Below are positions 50,234 through 58,800 of a stretch of 64,000 bases of DNA, piece by piece. Source of the stretch: JADLHS01 sp964594985 (GTDB lineage Bacteria; Verrucomicrobiota; Verrucomicrobiia; Limisphaerales; JADLHS01); contig CAZQNQ010000012.1 in assembly GCA_964594985.1 (NCBI GenBank), positions 74,847 through 138,846 of the forward strand, given 5' to 3'. The position numbers were made by a program, and so were the translations under genes. A model generated the notes under the pieces. The model ran no database searches. It saw nothing but the letters and a program-made list of their open reading frames with translations, and was not told where the DNA came from. Numbering within the stretch: position 1 is the stretch's first letter; the number at the start of each line of letters is the position of its first letter.

Positions 50234-51715
50234 TCATATTTTAACCCTGGCTATGGGCAACGGTTTCATTTGCGGGCGAATGAAGTGTGAAAACACTTTC
50301 ATCGCATTAACGCCAAACAGCGCCACGCTCACGAGCAACAACGCTCCCCCCGCGCGCACGCCAAGCTCGCTCTCGCGCAGGATGGCGACTGAAATCACGA
50401 TCAGGCCGACGAGATACGCAAAGAGTCCGCCCGCCTGGGCCCGTTCGGAAACCATCTGGGACGTGAGCGGCAGTTGCGCGCGGCCGACGTGCGGGCTGTA
50501 AACGCCGAACCAGACGAGGAACGGCAAAATTTTGTGGAGCATCCCAAGAATGGCGAGCGTCACCACGCCAAGGAGTCCCAGCACACCATAAACATTCTCC
50601 AGCATGCTGAAGAACTGGTTCAACGGCAGCGTCGGCCAGGAAAGCGCGAGCGCGAGCAGGCACACCGGAATCAACAGCGCGACCGCGATCAGGAATGTTT
50701 TCAACCCCCAGTCGAGCACAGGACGTTTGCGCGCGCGCAGCATGGCCCGCAGTTCCCAACCGAAAAACGCCAGTCCGCCCACCGCGATAACCGCGAACAT
50801 GAGTTTCAGCGGGCTGCGCAACAGAATCGTCACCACCGAGCCGGCCAGCCCGATGTTCAACAGCAGGATCGAGAGCGCCGCGCGCCGTTTGCTCTGAATC
50901 TCCGTCAGCGTGAACATCGGAATCAACCGATACGACACGCCCACGATCAGCATCACAAAGAATCCCACCACGCCGAGATGCGCGTGCGCGTGCATCGCGC
51001 CGATGGCGTCGAAGCGCGACACAATTCCGGCCACCACCCGCAAGCCGCCCACGACCTGTTTCACGCCCTCCGCCGTCGCCAAGCCCTCGGTGGCTTCATA
51101 AACACATTTCGCCGCCGCGATGGACAGGCCGACGAAGATGGTCAGCGAAAACCAGATCAGTGCCGCAGTGATGGCGGTGGCGACCAGATTCCATTTCGGC
51201 ACACGCCAGAGCGTCCGGGCCATGTTGTAAACGAACAAGGCAACGCCCACCGCCAGCGCCGAACCGAAGTGCCCGACTTGTTTCATGTCCCAGACATTGA
51301 ACATCCAGACCATGCCGATGAAGCCGATGACATGAATCACGAATTGCCATTTCGCCAGCCGCTCGCTGTAGAGTTTGGTTTCGAGCGCCACGGGCACGAG
51401 TTGATACATCGCGCCCATTACGACGGTGCAGATGAAACCGAGGACGACCAGATGCGTCGCCGCGATGACGTATTGGTTGTAGTGATAGCTCGCGAGGATG
51501 GAGGGCTTGGCGATAATCCAGCCGACGGCGAAGAACAGCGCCACCAGCCCCGTGAGCATGAAGCGCAAGGGCAGGCTCACCGACGGCGCGGCGGCGCGGA
51601 TTGGGTGTGATCCCCTCACCCGGCCTCCGGCCACCCTCTCCCCATCGGATGGGGAGAGGGCCGGGGTGAGGGGTTTTTGGTTAGGCGCGGCGGATATGGG
51701 TAATGCAGCTTCCAT
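50234..51715 (-). CDS. Heme-copper-oxidase-subunit-I-like / NnrS-like membrane protein
   Basis: 493 residues from the ATG at 51715, twelve membrane helices (for example LPLRFMLTGLVALFFAVGWI, ATHLVVLGFICTVVMGAMYQ, LSILLLNIGLAGSVVTILL). His residues cluster in MHAHAHLGVVGFFVML and at H in ATHLVVLG, but the full Cu-B ligand set of a terminal oxidase is not visible. Such proteins accompany nir/nor genes and may relate to NO stress or heme/copper supply. Residues about 15-35 (KPLTPALSPSDGERVAGG) come from a family E repeat before the first helix. Overlaps the upstream DUF2249 gene by 35 bases. Confidence 0.65.
   Translation of the reverse strand: MEAALPISAAPNQKPLTPALSPSDGERVAGGRVRGSHPIRAAAPSVSLPLRFMLTGLVALFFAVGWIIAKPSILASYHYNQYVIAATHLVVLGFICTVVMGAMYQLVPVALETKLYSERLAKWQFVIHVIGFIGMVWMFNVWDMKQVGHFGSALAVGVALFVYNMARTLWRVPKWNLVATAITAALIWFSLTIFVGLSIAAAKCVYEATEGLATAEGVKQVVGGLRVVAGIVSRFDAIGAMHAHAHLGVVGFFVMLIVGVSYRLIPMFTLTEIQSKRRAALSILLLNIGLAGSVVTILLRSPLKLMFAVIAVGGLAFFGWELRAMLRARKRPVLDWGLKTFLIAVALLIPVCLLALALSWPTLPLNQFFSMLENVYGVLGLLGVVTLAILGMLHKILPFLVWFGVYSPHVGRAQLPLTSQMVSERAQAGGLFAYLVGLIVISVAILRESELGVRAGGALLLVSVALFGVNAMKVFSHFIRPQMKPLPIARVKI
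51612..51673. repeat. Family E palindromic repeat, copy 2 (inside the oxidase-like gene)
   Basis: CCCCTCACCCGGCCTCCGGC and the inverted GGCCGGGGTGAGGGG with inner CCCTCTCCCCATC/GATGGGGAGAGGG. Translated near the N-terminus. Confidence 0.85.
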
Positions 51716-51911
51716 CGGTTTGCTCCTGGGATTCGCCGATGAATCCCCGTTTTTCCAACTCGGCATACAACAGCGCGGGCCGCCAGCGCGTGTAAAGTTT
51801 CAAGGTCGCGCCGGCGGGCAGCGTCGCGACCGCCTCCAAGGTTTTCAGCAACGGCTGCGGCGGTTCAAAACCGCGGGCGTCGAGTTCGATGATGTCCGGT
51901 TCGCTGTTCAT
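51681..51911 (-). CDS. DUF2249 protein
   Basis: 76 residues. IIELDARGFEPPQPLLKTLE, LKLYTRWRPALLYAELEKRG and GSCITHIRRA match DUF2249. It starts the operon that continues with the oxidase-like gene; an FNR-type box is 48 bases upstream. Third DUF2249 copy of the island. Confidence 0.85.
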   Translation of the reverse strand: MNSEPDIIELDARGFEPPQPLLKTLEAVATLPAGATLKLYTRWRPALLYAELEKRGFIGESQEQTDGSCITHIRRA

Positions 51912-51958
51912 GGCGCGTTTCCTGTCGCCAAGTTAAGCCGAAAACCGCCCGATTGACC

Positions 51959-51972
51959 TTGATGTGGGTCAA
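51959..51972 (-). promoter_or_regulatory. FNR/Dnr-type box for the DUF2249-oxidase-like operon
   Basis: TTGATGTGGGTCAA, fits TTGAT-N4-GTCAA; 48 bases upstream of the 51911 start. Confidence 0.7.
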
Positions 51973-52013
51973 GCCTCCGAAGTTTTTACAGCACCGACCG
52001 GCGGCGCGAAAAA

Positions 52014-52027
52014 CTGACGCAAATCAA
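52014..52027 (+). promoter_or_regulatory. FNR/Dnr-type box for nrfHA
   Basis: CTGACGCAAATCAA, one mismatch from TTGAC-N4-ATCAA, 53 bases before the nrfH ATG. With 51959 it forms a divergent control region of 169 bases. Confidence 0.6.
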
Positions 52028-52080
52028 TAGTTTGCGGTTTGCAGATTTTCTGGTTAAGTAGCGCGCGTATTCTCCCACTG

Positions 52081-52542
52081 ATGAAACGCTCGACCAAAGC
52101 TGGCTTGGTGCTCGGGGTGGTCTTCGGTTTGGCCCTCGGAGTGGGCGCGTACACTTTCATCTACGCCAAGGGCGGCTCCTACCTGACCAACGATCCCAAG
52201 GCGTGCGTGAACTGTCACGTCATGCAGGAGCAATACGACGGCTGGCTCAAGTCCAGTCATCGCAGCGTGGCGACGTGCAACGACTGTCACGCGCCGGCGG
52301 ATTTCATCGGCAAGTATTCCACCAAGGCGCAGAACGGTTTCTGGCACTCGTTCTATTTCACGACCGGCGATTATCTCGATCCGATCCAGATCACCGAACG
52401 CAATCGCAAGATCGCCAACGACGCCTGCCGGAAATGTCACGCGGAGATCGCCGAGATGATTGAAGGGCCGGCCACCAAACACAAAGCCTCCGACAACACG
52501 TCCTGCATCGGTTGCCATCGCAACGTCGGCCACCTGCACTGA
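52081..52542 (+). CDS. nrfH: NrfH cytochrome c quinol dehydrogenase
   Basis: 153 residues. An N-terminal anchor (AGLVLGVVFGLALGVGAYTF) and four heme sites CVNCH, CNDCH, CRKCH and CIGCH in the NapC/NrfH spacing; PKACVNCHVMQEQYDGWLKS and SHRSVATCNDCH are the standard text. It oxidises menaquinol and feeds NrfA. The only NapC/NrfH-type gene in the window, so it could also serve NapA. Confidence 0.94.
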   Translation: MKRSTKAGLVLGVVFGLALGVGAYTFIYAKGGSYLTNDPKACVNCHVMQEQYDGWLKSSHRSVATCNDCHAPADFIGKYSTKAQNGFWHSFYFTTGDYLDPIQITERNRKIANDACRKCHAEIAEMIEGPATKHKASDNTSCIGCHRNVGHLH

Positions 52543-52555
52543 ACTGAAACTGAAC

Positions 52556-52711
52556 CAACCACGAATGAACCCGAATAGACACGAATGGGATTTGGCAGGC
52601 AGGGCGCGTCACTCCGTGCGCGCCGTCGTTGCCAGACACACGCCCGGCGCGTACGGAGTGACGCGCCCTACCACCGAAGCTTCGGGTTTATTAGTGTCCA
52701 TTCGTGGTTAC
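52556..52711. repeat. Family H repeat, copy 2, with a nested family F element
   Basis: Outer ends AACCACGAATGAACCCGAAT and ATTAGTGTCCATTCGTGGTT enclose the family F hairpin at 52599-52672. It separates nrfH from nrfA. Confidence 0.8.
52599..52672. repeat. Family F palindromic repeat, copy 1
   Basis: GCAGGGCGCGTCACTCCGTG and TACGGAGTGACGCGCCCTAC frame CGCGCCG/CGGCGCG arms. Another copy lies at 63891. Confidence 0.85.
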
Positions 52712-52723
52712 TAAATTTTTCCT

Positions 52724-54154
52724 ATGAAAACGAAACCCACCTCTTCCCATCCCAACGCCCGGCGGCAAGCGGGCGGACAAATCTTCAAATTCGGCCTGGC
52801 CGTCGCCGTCGCGGCGCTGGTCGCCATTGGCGGCCTTGCGTTGCTCGTGAACATCATGGAGCACAAGCAGGAGGCGAAGAATCCGTTCTTCCGCGTGGTC
52901 GAGTTGACCGACGACACGGAAGACCCGGCGATCTGGGGCAAGAATTTCCCGCTGCAATACGACGCCTACCTCAAGACCGTGGACCAGGTCCGCACCAAGT
53001 TCGGCGGCAGCGATGCCCTGCCCCGCACCCCGACGAAAGCCGACCCGCGCTCGCTCGTCGCGCGATCGAAGATCGAGGAAGATCCGCGCCTCAAGAAGAT
53101 GTGGGCGGGCTACGCGTTCGCGATTGATTTCCGCGAGGAACGCGGCCACGCCTTCATGCTCGACGACCAGACGTTCACCGAGCGGCAAACCAAACCGCAG
53201 CCCGGCACGTGCATGAACTGCCATGCCTCCACCTACGTCGCCCACAAGAAAGCCGGCGATGGCGACATCGTGAAAGGGTTCGAGAGGGTGAACCCTCTGC
53301 CTTACGACCAGGCACGCAAGCTCGTGCAACATCCGGTGGCTTGTATTGATTGTCACGATTCGCAGACGATGGCGCTGCGCATCACGCGCCCGGCCTTCAT
53401 GGAAGGCATCGCGGCGTTGAAGGCGAGTCAGGGCGTGACCAACTACGTCGTCAACAAAGACGCCACGCGGCAGGAAATGCGCAGTTATGTCTGCGCGCAA
53501 TGCCACGTCGAATACTACTTCAAGGGCCAGGACAAACGCCTCGTGTTCCCGTGGCAGAATGGCAGCAAGGTCGAGAACATCCTCGCCTACTACGACGAGG
53601 TCGGCCACAAGGATTGGGTCCACGCCGACACCGGCGCGCCGGCGCTCAAGGCGCAGCACCCCGAGTTTGAGATGTGGAGCCAGGGCATTCACGCGCGCTC
53701 CGGCGTGGCCTGCGCGGATTGTCACATGCCCTACACCCGCGTCGGTGCGCACAAGATCAGCGATCACCACATTCGCAGTCCGCTGTTGAACATCAACAAG
53801 GCCTGCCAGACCTGTCACAAATGGCCGGAAGCGGAATTGAAGGATCGCGTGGAAACCATTCAAGCGCGCACCTTCGACCTCCGCAACAAGGCCATGGATG
53901 CGCTGATGGATCTGATTGATGACATCAAGACCGCGAAGGCGGCTGGAGCTTCCACCAACGAACTCGCCAAGGCGCAGGACTTCCAACGCAAGGCGCAGTT
54001 CTATCTGGATTTCGTTGAGGCGGAAAATTCCACCGGCTTCCACGCCCCGCAGGAAGCGGTGCGCATCTTGGGCGAGTCCATTGACTTCTCGCGCAAGGGC
54101 CAGAATGCGTTGCGCCCGATGCCGCCGCTCAAGACGGCGAGCCTATTAAATTGA
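52724..54154 (+). CDS. nrfA: Pentaheme ammonia-forming nitrite reductase (CxxCH-type NrfA)
   Basis: 476 residues. Reduces nitrite to ammonium at the periplasmic face. N-terminal helix (FGLAVAVAALVAIGGLALLV), five heme sites: CMNCH 163-167, CIDCH 207-211, CAQCH 257-261, CADCH 330-334 and CQTCH 361-365. The first is the active-site heme, where most NrfA have CxxCK; here it is CxxCH. The catalytic Tyr region CAQCHVEYYF and His323 in SQGIHARSG are present, as is the DHHIRSP segment. Forms an operon with nrfH despite a 181-base repeat-filled gap. Confidence 0.94.
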   Translation: MKTKPTSSHPNARRQAGGQIFKFGLAVAVAALVAIGGLALLVNIMEHKQEAKNPFFRVVELTDDTEDPAIWGKNFPLQYDAYLKTVDQVRTKFGGSDALPRTPTKADPRSLVARSKIEEDPRLKKMWAGYAFAIDFREERGHAFMLDDQTFTERQTKPQPGTCMNCHASTYVAHKKAGDGDIVKGFERVNPLPYDQARKLVQHPVACIDCHDSQTMALRITRPAFMEGIAALKASQGVTNYVVNKDATRQEMRSYVCAQCHVEYYFKGQDKRLVFPWQNGSKVENILAYYDEVGHKDWVHADTGAPALKAQHPEFEMWSQGIHARSGVACADCHMPYTRVGAHKISDHHIRSPLLNINKACQTCHKWPEAELKDRVETIQARTFDLRNKAMDALMDLIDDIKTAKAAGASTNELAKAQDFQRKAQFYLDFVEAENSTGFHAPQEAVRILGESIDFSRKGQNALRPMPPLKTASLLN

Positions 54155-54209
54155 CCGGGCTTTGAACCCGGACTCCGAAGCTGAAAGGAACCGCCGCGCC
54201 TTTGCGCCT

Positions 54210-54319
54210 GTGGGGCAGACTTTCCAGCCTGCCGGTGCATCGGACTTTCCAGTCCGGTGTTTCGCGCAACGGGCGACTGGAAAGTCGCCCGCACTGGCAG
54301 GCTGGAAAGCCTGCCCTAC
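54210..54319. repeat. Family C palindromic repeat, copy 3
   Basis: GTGGGGCAGACTTTCCAGCC and GGCTGGAAAGCCTGCCCTAC with inner CGGACTTTCCAGTCCG and CGACTGGAAAGTCG. Intergenic between nrfA and the converging M48 gene. Confidence 0.9.
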
Positions 54320-54360
54320 TCTGATTACCGCGCACCAATTTCGAAATCTAGGTTGAAGAC

Positions 54361-56514
54361 TCAGGCCTGGATGCCCTCGACGAACTGGGCGGCGGTGACG
54401 AGCAGTTCAAGGTCCGCGTAGTACTCCGACAACCAACGCTCCGACTCCTGGCGCAAGCGCGGCAGATCGGCGTCGTCGTCCGCGTGTTTCGCGGGGCCGC
54501 TGAGCTTGAGCTGCATCGCGGGCCGGGTGCAGGCCGGGTGTTCCATCACGCCGGGGTGCAAGGTATTGATGACGTCCAGTTGCGTGGCGATCGCCTGCTC
54601 CAGTTCCGGGGAATCTGCGCCCGGTTGCCGCAAGGCGACCAGGCGATCAAACACCGCGACCGCGTCAATCACCAGTTGTTCGTCCACATACCGCTCGGCC
54701 GCCGGCTCCAATATCACGAGCGTCTCGGCAATGGTTTCATTGGAAATCCGGCTGTCACCAGTCTCGCCCGGAGCCGCCAACCGCAACGCCAACCCCAGTT
54801 GCAAACGCCGCTGCAAGGCGTTGCCGACTTCGTGCAGCGAATGACAAAGCGCGTCGCGCTCCTGCGCCGCCTCGGCTTCGGCGGCCTGCATTGCTTCCAG
54901 CGTGGCCTCGGTCAAACCATAATCTTCGGCGGCCACGCTCAATCCGGCACTGAGCAGTTGCCCCGCGGTGCGCGCCAGAATCAGGCGCTCCGTGGCTTCG
55001 TGATATTGCGCGACGATGGGTTCAAGCCGGCCCCGCACGTCTTGCAAACTGCCGGTGATCTCCAACAACTCGGTCATGTCCGCTTCGTAATTCATCGAAG
55101 GCACGAGCGGCGGCAGCTTCACCGGCAACAACAACGGCAGCGCCCCGAGAAAATATTGATCCAGCGTCGCGACGCTGGCACGGGAAACAAGGACCGCCCC
55201 GGCCCCGGGCTTGCCGTGGCTGACCGGAACTTTGGCTTCCACCCGGAGCAACATGTCTTGCGTCACCGGAATATCGAGGTCGTCCGTGTAGTGCAGCAAG
55301 GTGACGAAGCGCGCCGGATGATCGAAGCTGCTGAACAAGTCGGACGCGGGGCGGTCATCGTGAAACACGCCGGAGTCTTGCGCCCGCCGCGCCGCCCGGA
55401 TGCGATCCGCCAGCGAGGGATGCGAATCAAAGAAGCCCGTGCGCTCCAGCCCCGAGGCGTCCTCGATTTTTTGCAACGTCGCGGGCGACAGCGATTCGTG
55501 ATTCTGCCGGAGCAATTCGCTGAGATTGTCCGGAAGCTGCCGGGTCTTCTGCCACTGCACATGGATCTGCTTGTACATCTTCTCCATCGCGGCACTGAGT
55601 GTGGCGAGTTTGCGCTGGGTGCGCTCGAAGGTTTCGCTCCCGGCCAGTTTGACCTCCCACGCGTCGGCGTCGTATTCCATCTGGCGCAACATGAACCCGC
55701 CGATCAGCAGCCCGATATACATCAGGATGCGCAGGATGAGCCGGGCAAAGAACACCCCGATCTGCGCGGTCCAGACGATGACGGCGGCATATCCGTCCTC
55801 GATCTCCTGCGCCCATTGTTCCAAGGACTCATCCCAGGCGTCGCGCTCGTAGATCACCCGCATGAACCAGAAGTTCACGCTGCGGATGATATAGCTCAGG
55901 CGCATGCCAACGCTTTGAGTGAAATGCCCGAACTCGTGCGCCACCACGCCGCCAAATTCCGCCGCCGAGAGATTCGCCACCAGCGGCAAACCGATGGTCA
56001 ACACCAGATCATTGCCGAACATGCTGAGAAAACCGCGCCGGAAGCCGGCGGAGGCGTTGAGATCGCAGTCGAGGTCAATACGCTTGGGCGACGGCGCGCC
56101 GACGGTCTGGCAGATTTTTTCGATGAAGGCGTAGAGCAACGGATTGTCGGCGGGATTCAACGCCAGCGGCTGGGAGCGCTTGGGTCGCCCGGCGAAGATC
56201 GGCTTGATCATGAAAAACACGATCACCGCGCCGACGATGATGGGGATGATGTAGGCCAGAAAGAGGAAGATGACCGCGCGCCCCGCCCGGCTTCCGTAAG
56301 TGGTGAACCAGTGACTGTGATGAGCCGCGTGGTAATAGACGCCATACGCCGCCACCCCCACGAGCGCAAAGTAGATCAATGGCAACAGCACCATCACCAC
56401 CGCCACGATGAGCAGGTTGATCTGGTAAAGGATCGAGGTTTTTGGCCGCGACGCGATGGGTTGGATGGCGGACAAAATCGAGTAGTCCGGCGCGGTGGGC
56501 GGGTGGCCATTCAT
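54361..56514 (-). CDS. M48-family membrane metalloprotease
   Basis: 717 residues. Zinc motif HEFGH in FGGVVAHEFGHFTQSVGMRL, and the third ligand likely in RQMEYDADAWEVKL. Helices near residues 28-55, 85-115 and 225-260 place it in the inner membrane, as in HtpX/Ste24-like M48 proteases. The C-terminal about 350 residues are helical with DSHPSLADRIRAARRA (an M48B feature) and no further known domain. Divergent from the adenine deaminase gene. Confidence 0.85.
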   Translation of the reverse strand: MNGHPPTAPDYSILSAIQPIASRPKTSILYQINLLIVAVVMVLLPLIYFALVGVAAYGVYYHAAHHSHWFTTYGSRAGRAVIFLFLAYIIPIIVGAVIVFFMIKPIFAGRPKRSQPLALNPADNPLLYAFIEKICQTVGAPSPKRIDLDCDLNASAGFRRGFLSMFGNDLVLTIGLPLVANLSAAEFGGVVAHEFGHFTQSVGMRLSYIIRSVNFWFMRVIYERDAWDESLEQWAQEIEDGYAAVIVWTAQIGVFFARLILRILMYIGLLIGGFMLRQMEYDADAWEVKLAGSETFERTQRKLATLSAAMEKMYKQIHVQWQKTRQLPDNLSELLRQNHESLSPATLQKIEDASGLERTGFFDSHPSLADRIRAARRAQDSGVFHDDRPASDLFSSFDHPARFVTLLHYTDDLDIPVTQDMLLRVEAKVPVSHGKPGAGAVLVSRASVATLDQYFLGALPLLLPVKLPPLVPSMNYEADMTELLEITGSLQDVRGRLEPIVAQYHEATERLILARTAGQLLSAGLSVAAEDYGLTEATLEAMQAAEAEAAQERDALCHSLHEVGNALQRRLQLGLALRLAAPGETGDSRISNETIAETLVILEPAAERYVDEQLVIDAVAVFDRLVALRQPGADSPELEQAIATQLDVINTLHPGVMEHPACTRPAMQLKLSGPAKHADDDADLPRLRQESERWLSEYYADLELLVTAAQFVEGIQA

Positions 56515-56611
56515 GAGCTGATGACATTGCTTCTCGCAGGTGGAGGAATTTCCGTCAACGAAATTGTGGTTTTCGACTGGCACACCGCCGGAGGTTCGGC
56601 TTGAATCAGCC

Positions 56612-58327
56612 ATGCGTAAGGTGCAGCAGAAACTTTCCGTGGCGCGCGGCGAACGCCCCGCCGAACTCCTCTTCAAAAACGCCCGCGTCGTCAATGTCTT
56701 CAGCGGCGAAATCCACGAAACCAACGTCGCCGTCGAGGATGGCCGCATCGTCGGCTTCGGCGATTATCAGGCACGCCGGGTCATCAACCTGCGCGGCGCT
56801 TACCTCGCCCCGAGCTTGATTGACGGGCATTTCCACGTCGAAAGCTCGATGTTGACCGCGCCGGAATTCGCCCGCGCCGTCGTGCCGCACGGCACCGGGG
56901 CGGTGGTCATTGACCCGCACGAATACGCCAACGTCCTCGGCCTCGACGGCATCCGTTACGTGCTGGAGTCCACGAAAAATCTCGCGGTGGATTTCTTTAT
57001 CATGCTGCCGAGCTGTGTTCCCGCCACGCATCTCGAAACCGCCGGCGCACGCATCACGGCGAACGATTTGAAACTCATGATCGGCGACGATCGCGTGGCC
57101 GGCGTGGCGGAGTTGATGAATTTCCCCGGCGTGTTTCTCGGCATGAAAAGTGAACTCGCGAAGATCGAAGCCGGCAAAGGCAAGTGCATTGACGGTCATG
57201 CGCCCGGCTTGCGCGGCAAAAATCTCAACGCCTATGCCCTCGCCGGAGTCCGTTCCGATCACGAATCGGTGGAAGTCGCCGAAGCCCAGGAAAAACTGCG
57301 CCTCGGCATGCACATTCTGCTCCGCGAGGGCAGCACGGAACGGAATCTCAAACACCTGCTACCGCTGCTCAACCGCCACAACACCCAGAACTGCTCCTTT
57401 GCCACGGACGACAAGCTCGCGGGTGATCTCGTGAACGAAGGGCACATTGATCACGCCGTGCGCGTGGCCATCAAGGGCGGCGTGCCGCCGATCGCGGCGT
57501 TGCAGATCGCCACGATCAACACCGCGCGACATTACCGGCTGCACAATCTCGGAGCGATTGCGCCGCGGTACTGGGCGGACTTCATCATCTTCGACGACTT
57601 GAAGAAATTTCAGGTGCGCCAGACTTACAAAAAAGGCGTGCTCGTGGCGGAACACGGCAAGTTTTTGGCGAAGACTCCCGCGCGCGTGCCGCTGCCGCGC
57701 AGCACGATGAATCTGCGCTATCGTCCCGAGGATTTCGCGGTGAAAGCCGCTCGCGGCAAGATCCGCGTCATTCAGGTCATCCCCGACCAGATCGTCACCA
57801 AAGAAATCATTGAGTCACCCAAGACGGAGAACGGTCAAGTGGTTGCCGACCCGGCGCGCGACATTCTCAAGATGGTGGTCATCGAACGACATCGTGCCAC
57901 CGGCAACGTAGGCGTGGGTTTTGTGCGCGGATTCAAACTGAAGCACGGCGCGTTGGGCTCGACCGTAGCACACGACGCCCACAACGTCGTGGTCGTCGGC
58001 ACGAACGACGCGGACATTCTGCGGGTGATCCAGGAACTGGAGAAACTACAGGGCGGTCAGGTGGCGGTGACCAACGGCAAAGTGAAAGCCGCACTGGGTT
58101 TACCTGTGGCGGGGTTGGTTTCGGACCGTCCCTTGGGCGAAGTGATGCGCCGGATTGAGGACTTGAACGGGGCCGCCCACCAGATGGGGTGCGATTTGTC
58201 CGCTCCGTTCATGACGCTGTCGTTCCTAAGTCTCTCGCCGATTCCCGCGTTGAAGCTGACGGATCAAGGCTTGATTGATGCCACCAAGCTGCAGAAGACG
58301 ACTTTGTTTGTTTCAGGAAAACCTTGA
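56612..58327 (+). CDS. ade: Adenine deaminase
   Basis: 571 residues, normal length. Converts adenine to hypoxanthine in purine salvage. Amidohydrolase motifs: LIDGHFHVESSM (metal His pair), VVIDPHEYANV, CIDGHAPGL, SDHESVEVAEA and CSFATDDKLAGDL. The C-terminal half has LKHGALGSTVAHDAHNVVVV typical of Ade. The ATG at 56612 has only a distant GGAGG. Confidence 0.95.
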   Translation: MRKVQQKLSVARGERPAELLFKNARVVNVFSGEIHETNVAVEDGRIVGFGDYQARRVINLRGAYLAPSLIDGHFHVESSMLTAPEFARAVVPHGTGAVVIDPHEYANVLGLDGIRYVLESTKNLAVDFFIMLPSCVPATHLETAGARITANDLKLMIGDDRVAGVAELMNFPGVFLGMKSELAKIEAGKGKCIDGHAPGLRGKNLNAYALAGVRSDHESVEVAEAQEKLRLGMHILLREGSTERNLKHLLPLLNRHNTQNCSFATDDKLAGDLVNEGHIDHAVRVAIKGGVPPIAALQIATINTARHYRLHNLGAIAPRYWADFIIFDDLKKFQVRQTYKKGVLVAEHGKFLAKTPARVPLPRSTMNLRYRPEDFAVKAARGKIRVIQVIPDQIVTKEIIESPKTENGQVVADPARDILKMVVIERHRATGNVGVGFVRGFKLKHGALGSTVAHDAHNVVVVGTNDADILRVIQELEKLQGGQVAVTNGKVKAALGLPVAGLVSDRPLGEVMRRIEDLNGAAHQMGCDLSAPFMTLSFLSLSPIPALKLTDQGLIDATKLQKTTLFVSGKP

Positions 58328-58441
58328 ACAGGAGGAAACGGAGAATCCCGGCTGAGGCAGGTTTGAGTTCTGGCTTAAGCCTTCCCCACAGCCGATGCAA
58401 GTTTGGAACCCCTCTGTTCCCTCTGTGTCCTCCTGTTAAAT
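58328..58441. repeat. Palindromic repeat AACAGGAGGAAACGGAG...CTCCTGTT
   Basis: ACAGGAGGAAACGGAG at the left and CTCTGTGTCCTCCTGT at the right pair imperfectly. A half copy (AACAGGAGGAAACGGAGGG) is present at about 16789. Confidence 0.75.
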
Positions 58442-58451
58442 CGGCTCTGTT

Positions 58452-58649
58452 TCAGCGCGGCAGGCGATTGACGAAATACATGATGGTGGCGAACAAGGCA
58501 GAAACCAACACCCCAACGATGATGGAATACTTGATGATCAAGCGTTGCTTGCGCCGGTAGCTGCTGCCGCCCTGCCCGGGCAGCAGATAATAGCGCTCCT
58601 TCTCCTCCGGGCGCTCCCGGGGCGTCAATTTGGATGATGCCGATGGCAT
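58452..58649 (-). CDS. Small single-pass membrane protein
   Basis: 65 residues. A basic, proline-containing N-terminal part (RERPEEKERYYLLPGQGGSS) and one helix (IIKYSIIVGVLVSALFATIM) near the C-terminus ending VNRLPR. No known family. It lies between ade and the beta-CASP gene on the opposite strand to ade; the repeat on its 3' side might act as a terminator. Confidence 0.55.
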   Translation of the reverse strand: MPSASSKLTPRERPEEKERYYLLPGQGGSSYRRKQRLIIKYSIIVGVLVSALFATIMYFVNRLPR

Positions 58650-58800
58650 ATTCGCTTTCCTGATAAAATTCTTGTCCCTCTGAAACCGTCAGGAACGCGA
58701 TGAGTATAGTCGAAAAAGCGCGCGATGCAACAAATGCGACACCCCACCCCAAAACAGAATCTCAAGTCCGGGACATCCTGCCGTCAAGTCCGCCCCAACC

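Noticed and set aside
51612..51690. Rho-independent terminator at the GGGGTGAGGGGTTTTTGG sequence
   Set aside because: The hairpin plus short T run lies within the coding region of the oxidase-like gene and reads antisense to it.
54484..56604. Long plus-strand open frame opposite the M48 gene
   Set aside because: Antisense to a gene with an HEFGH motif; no known domain.
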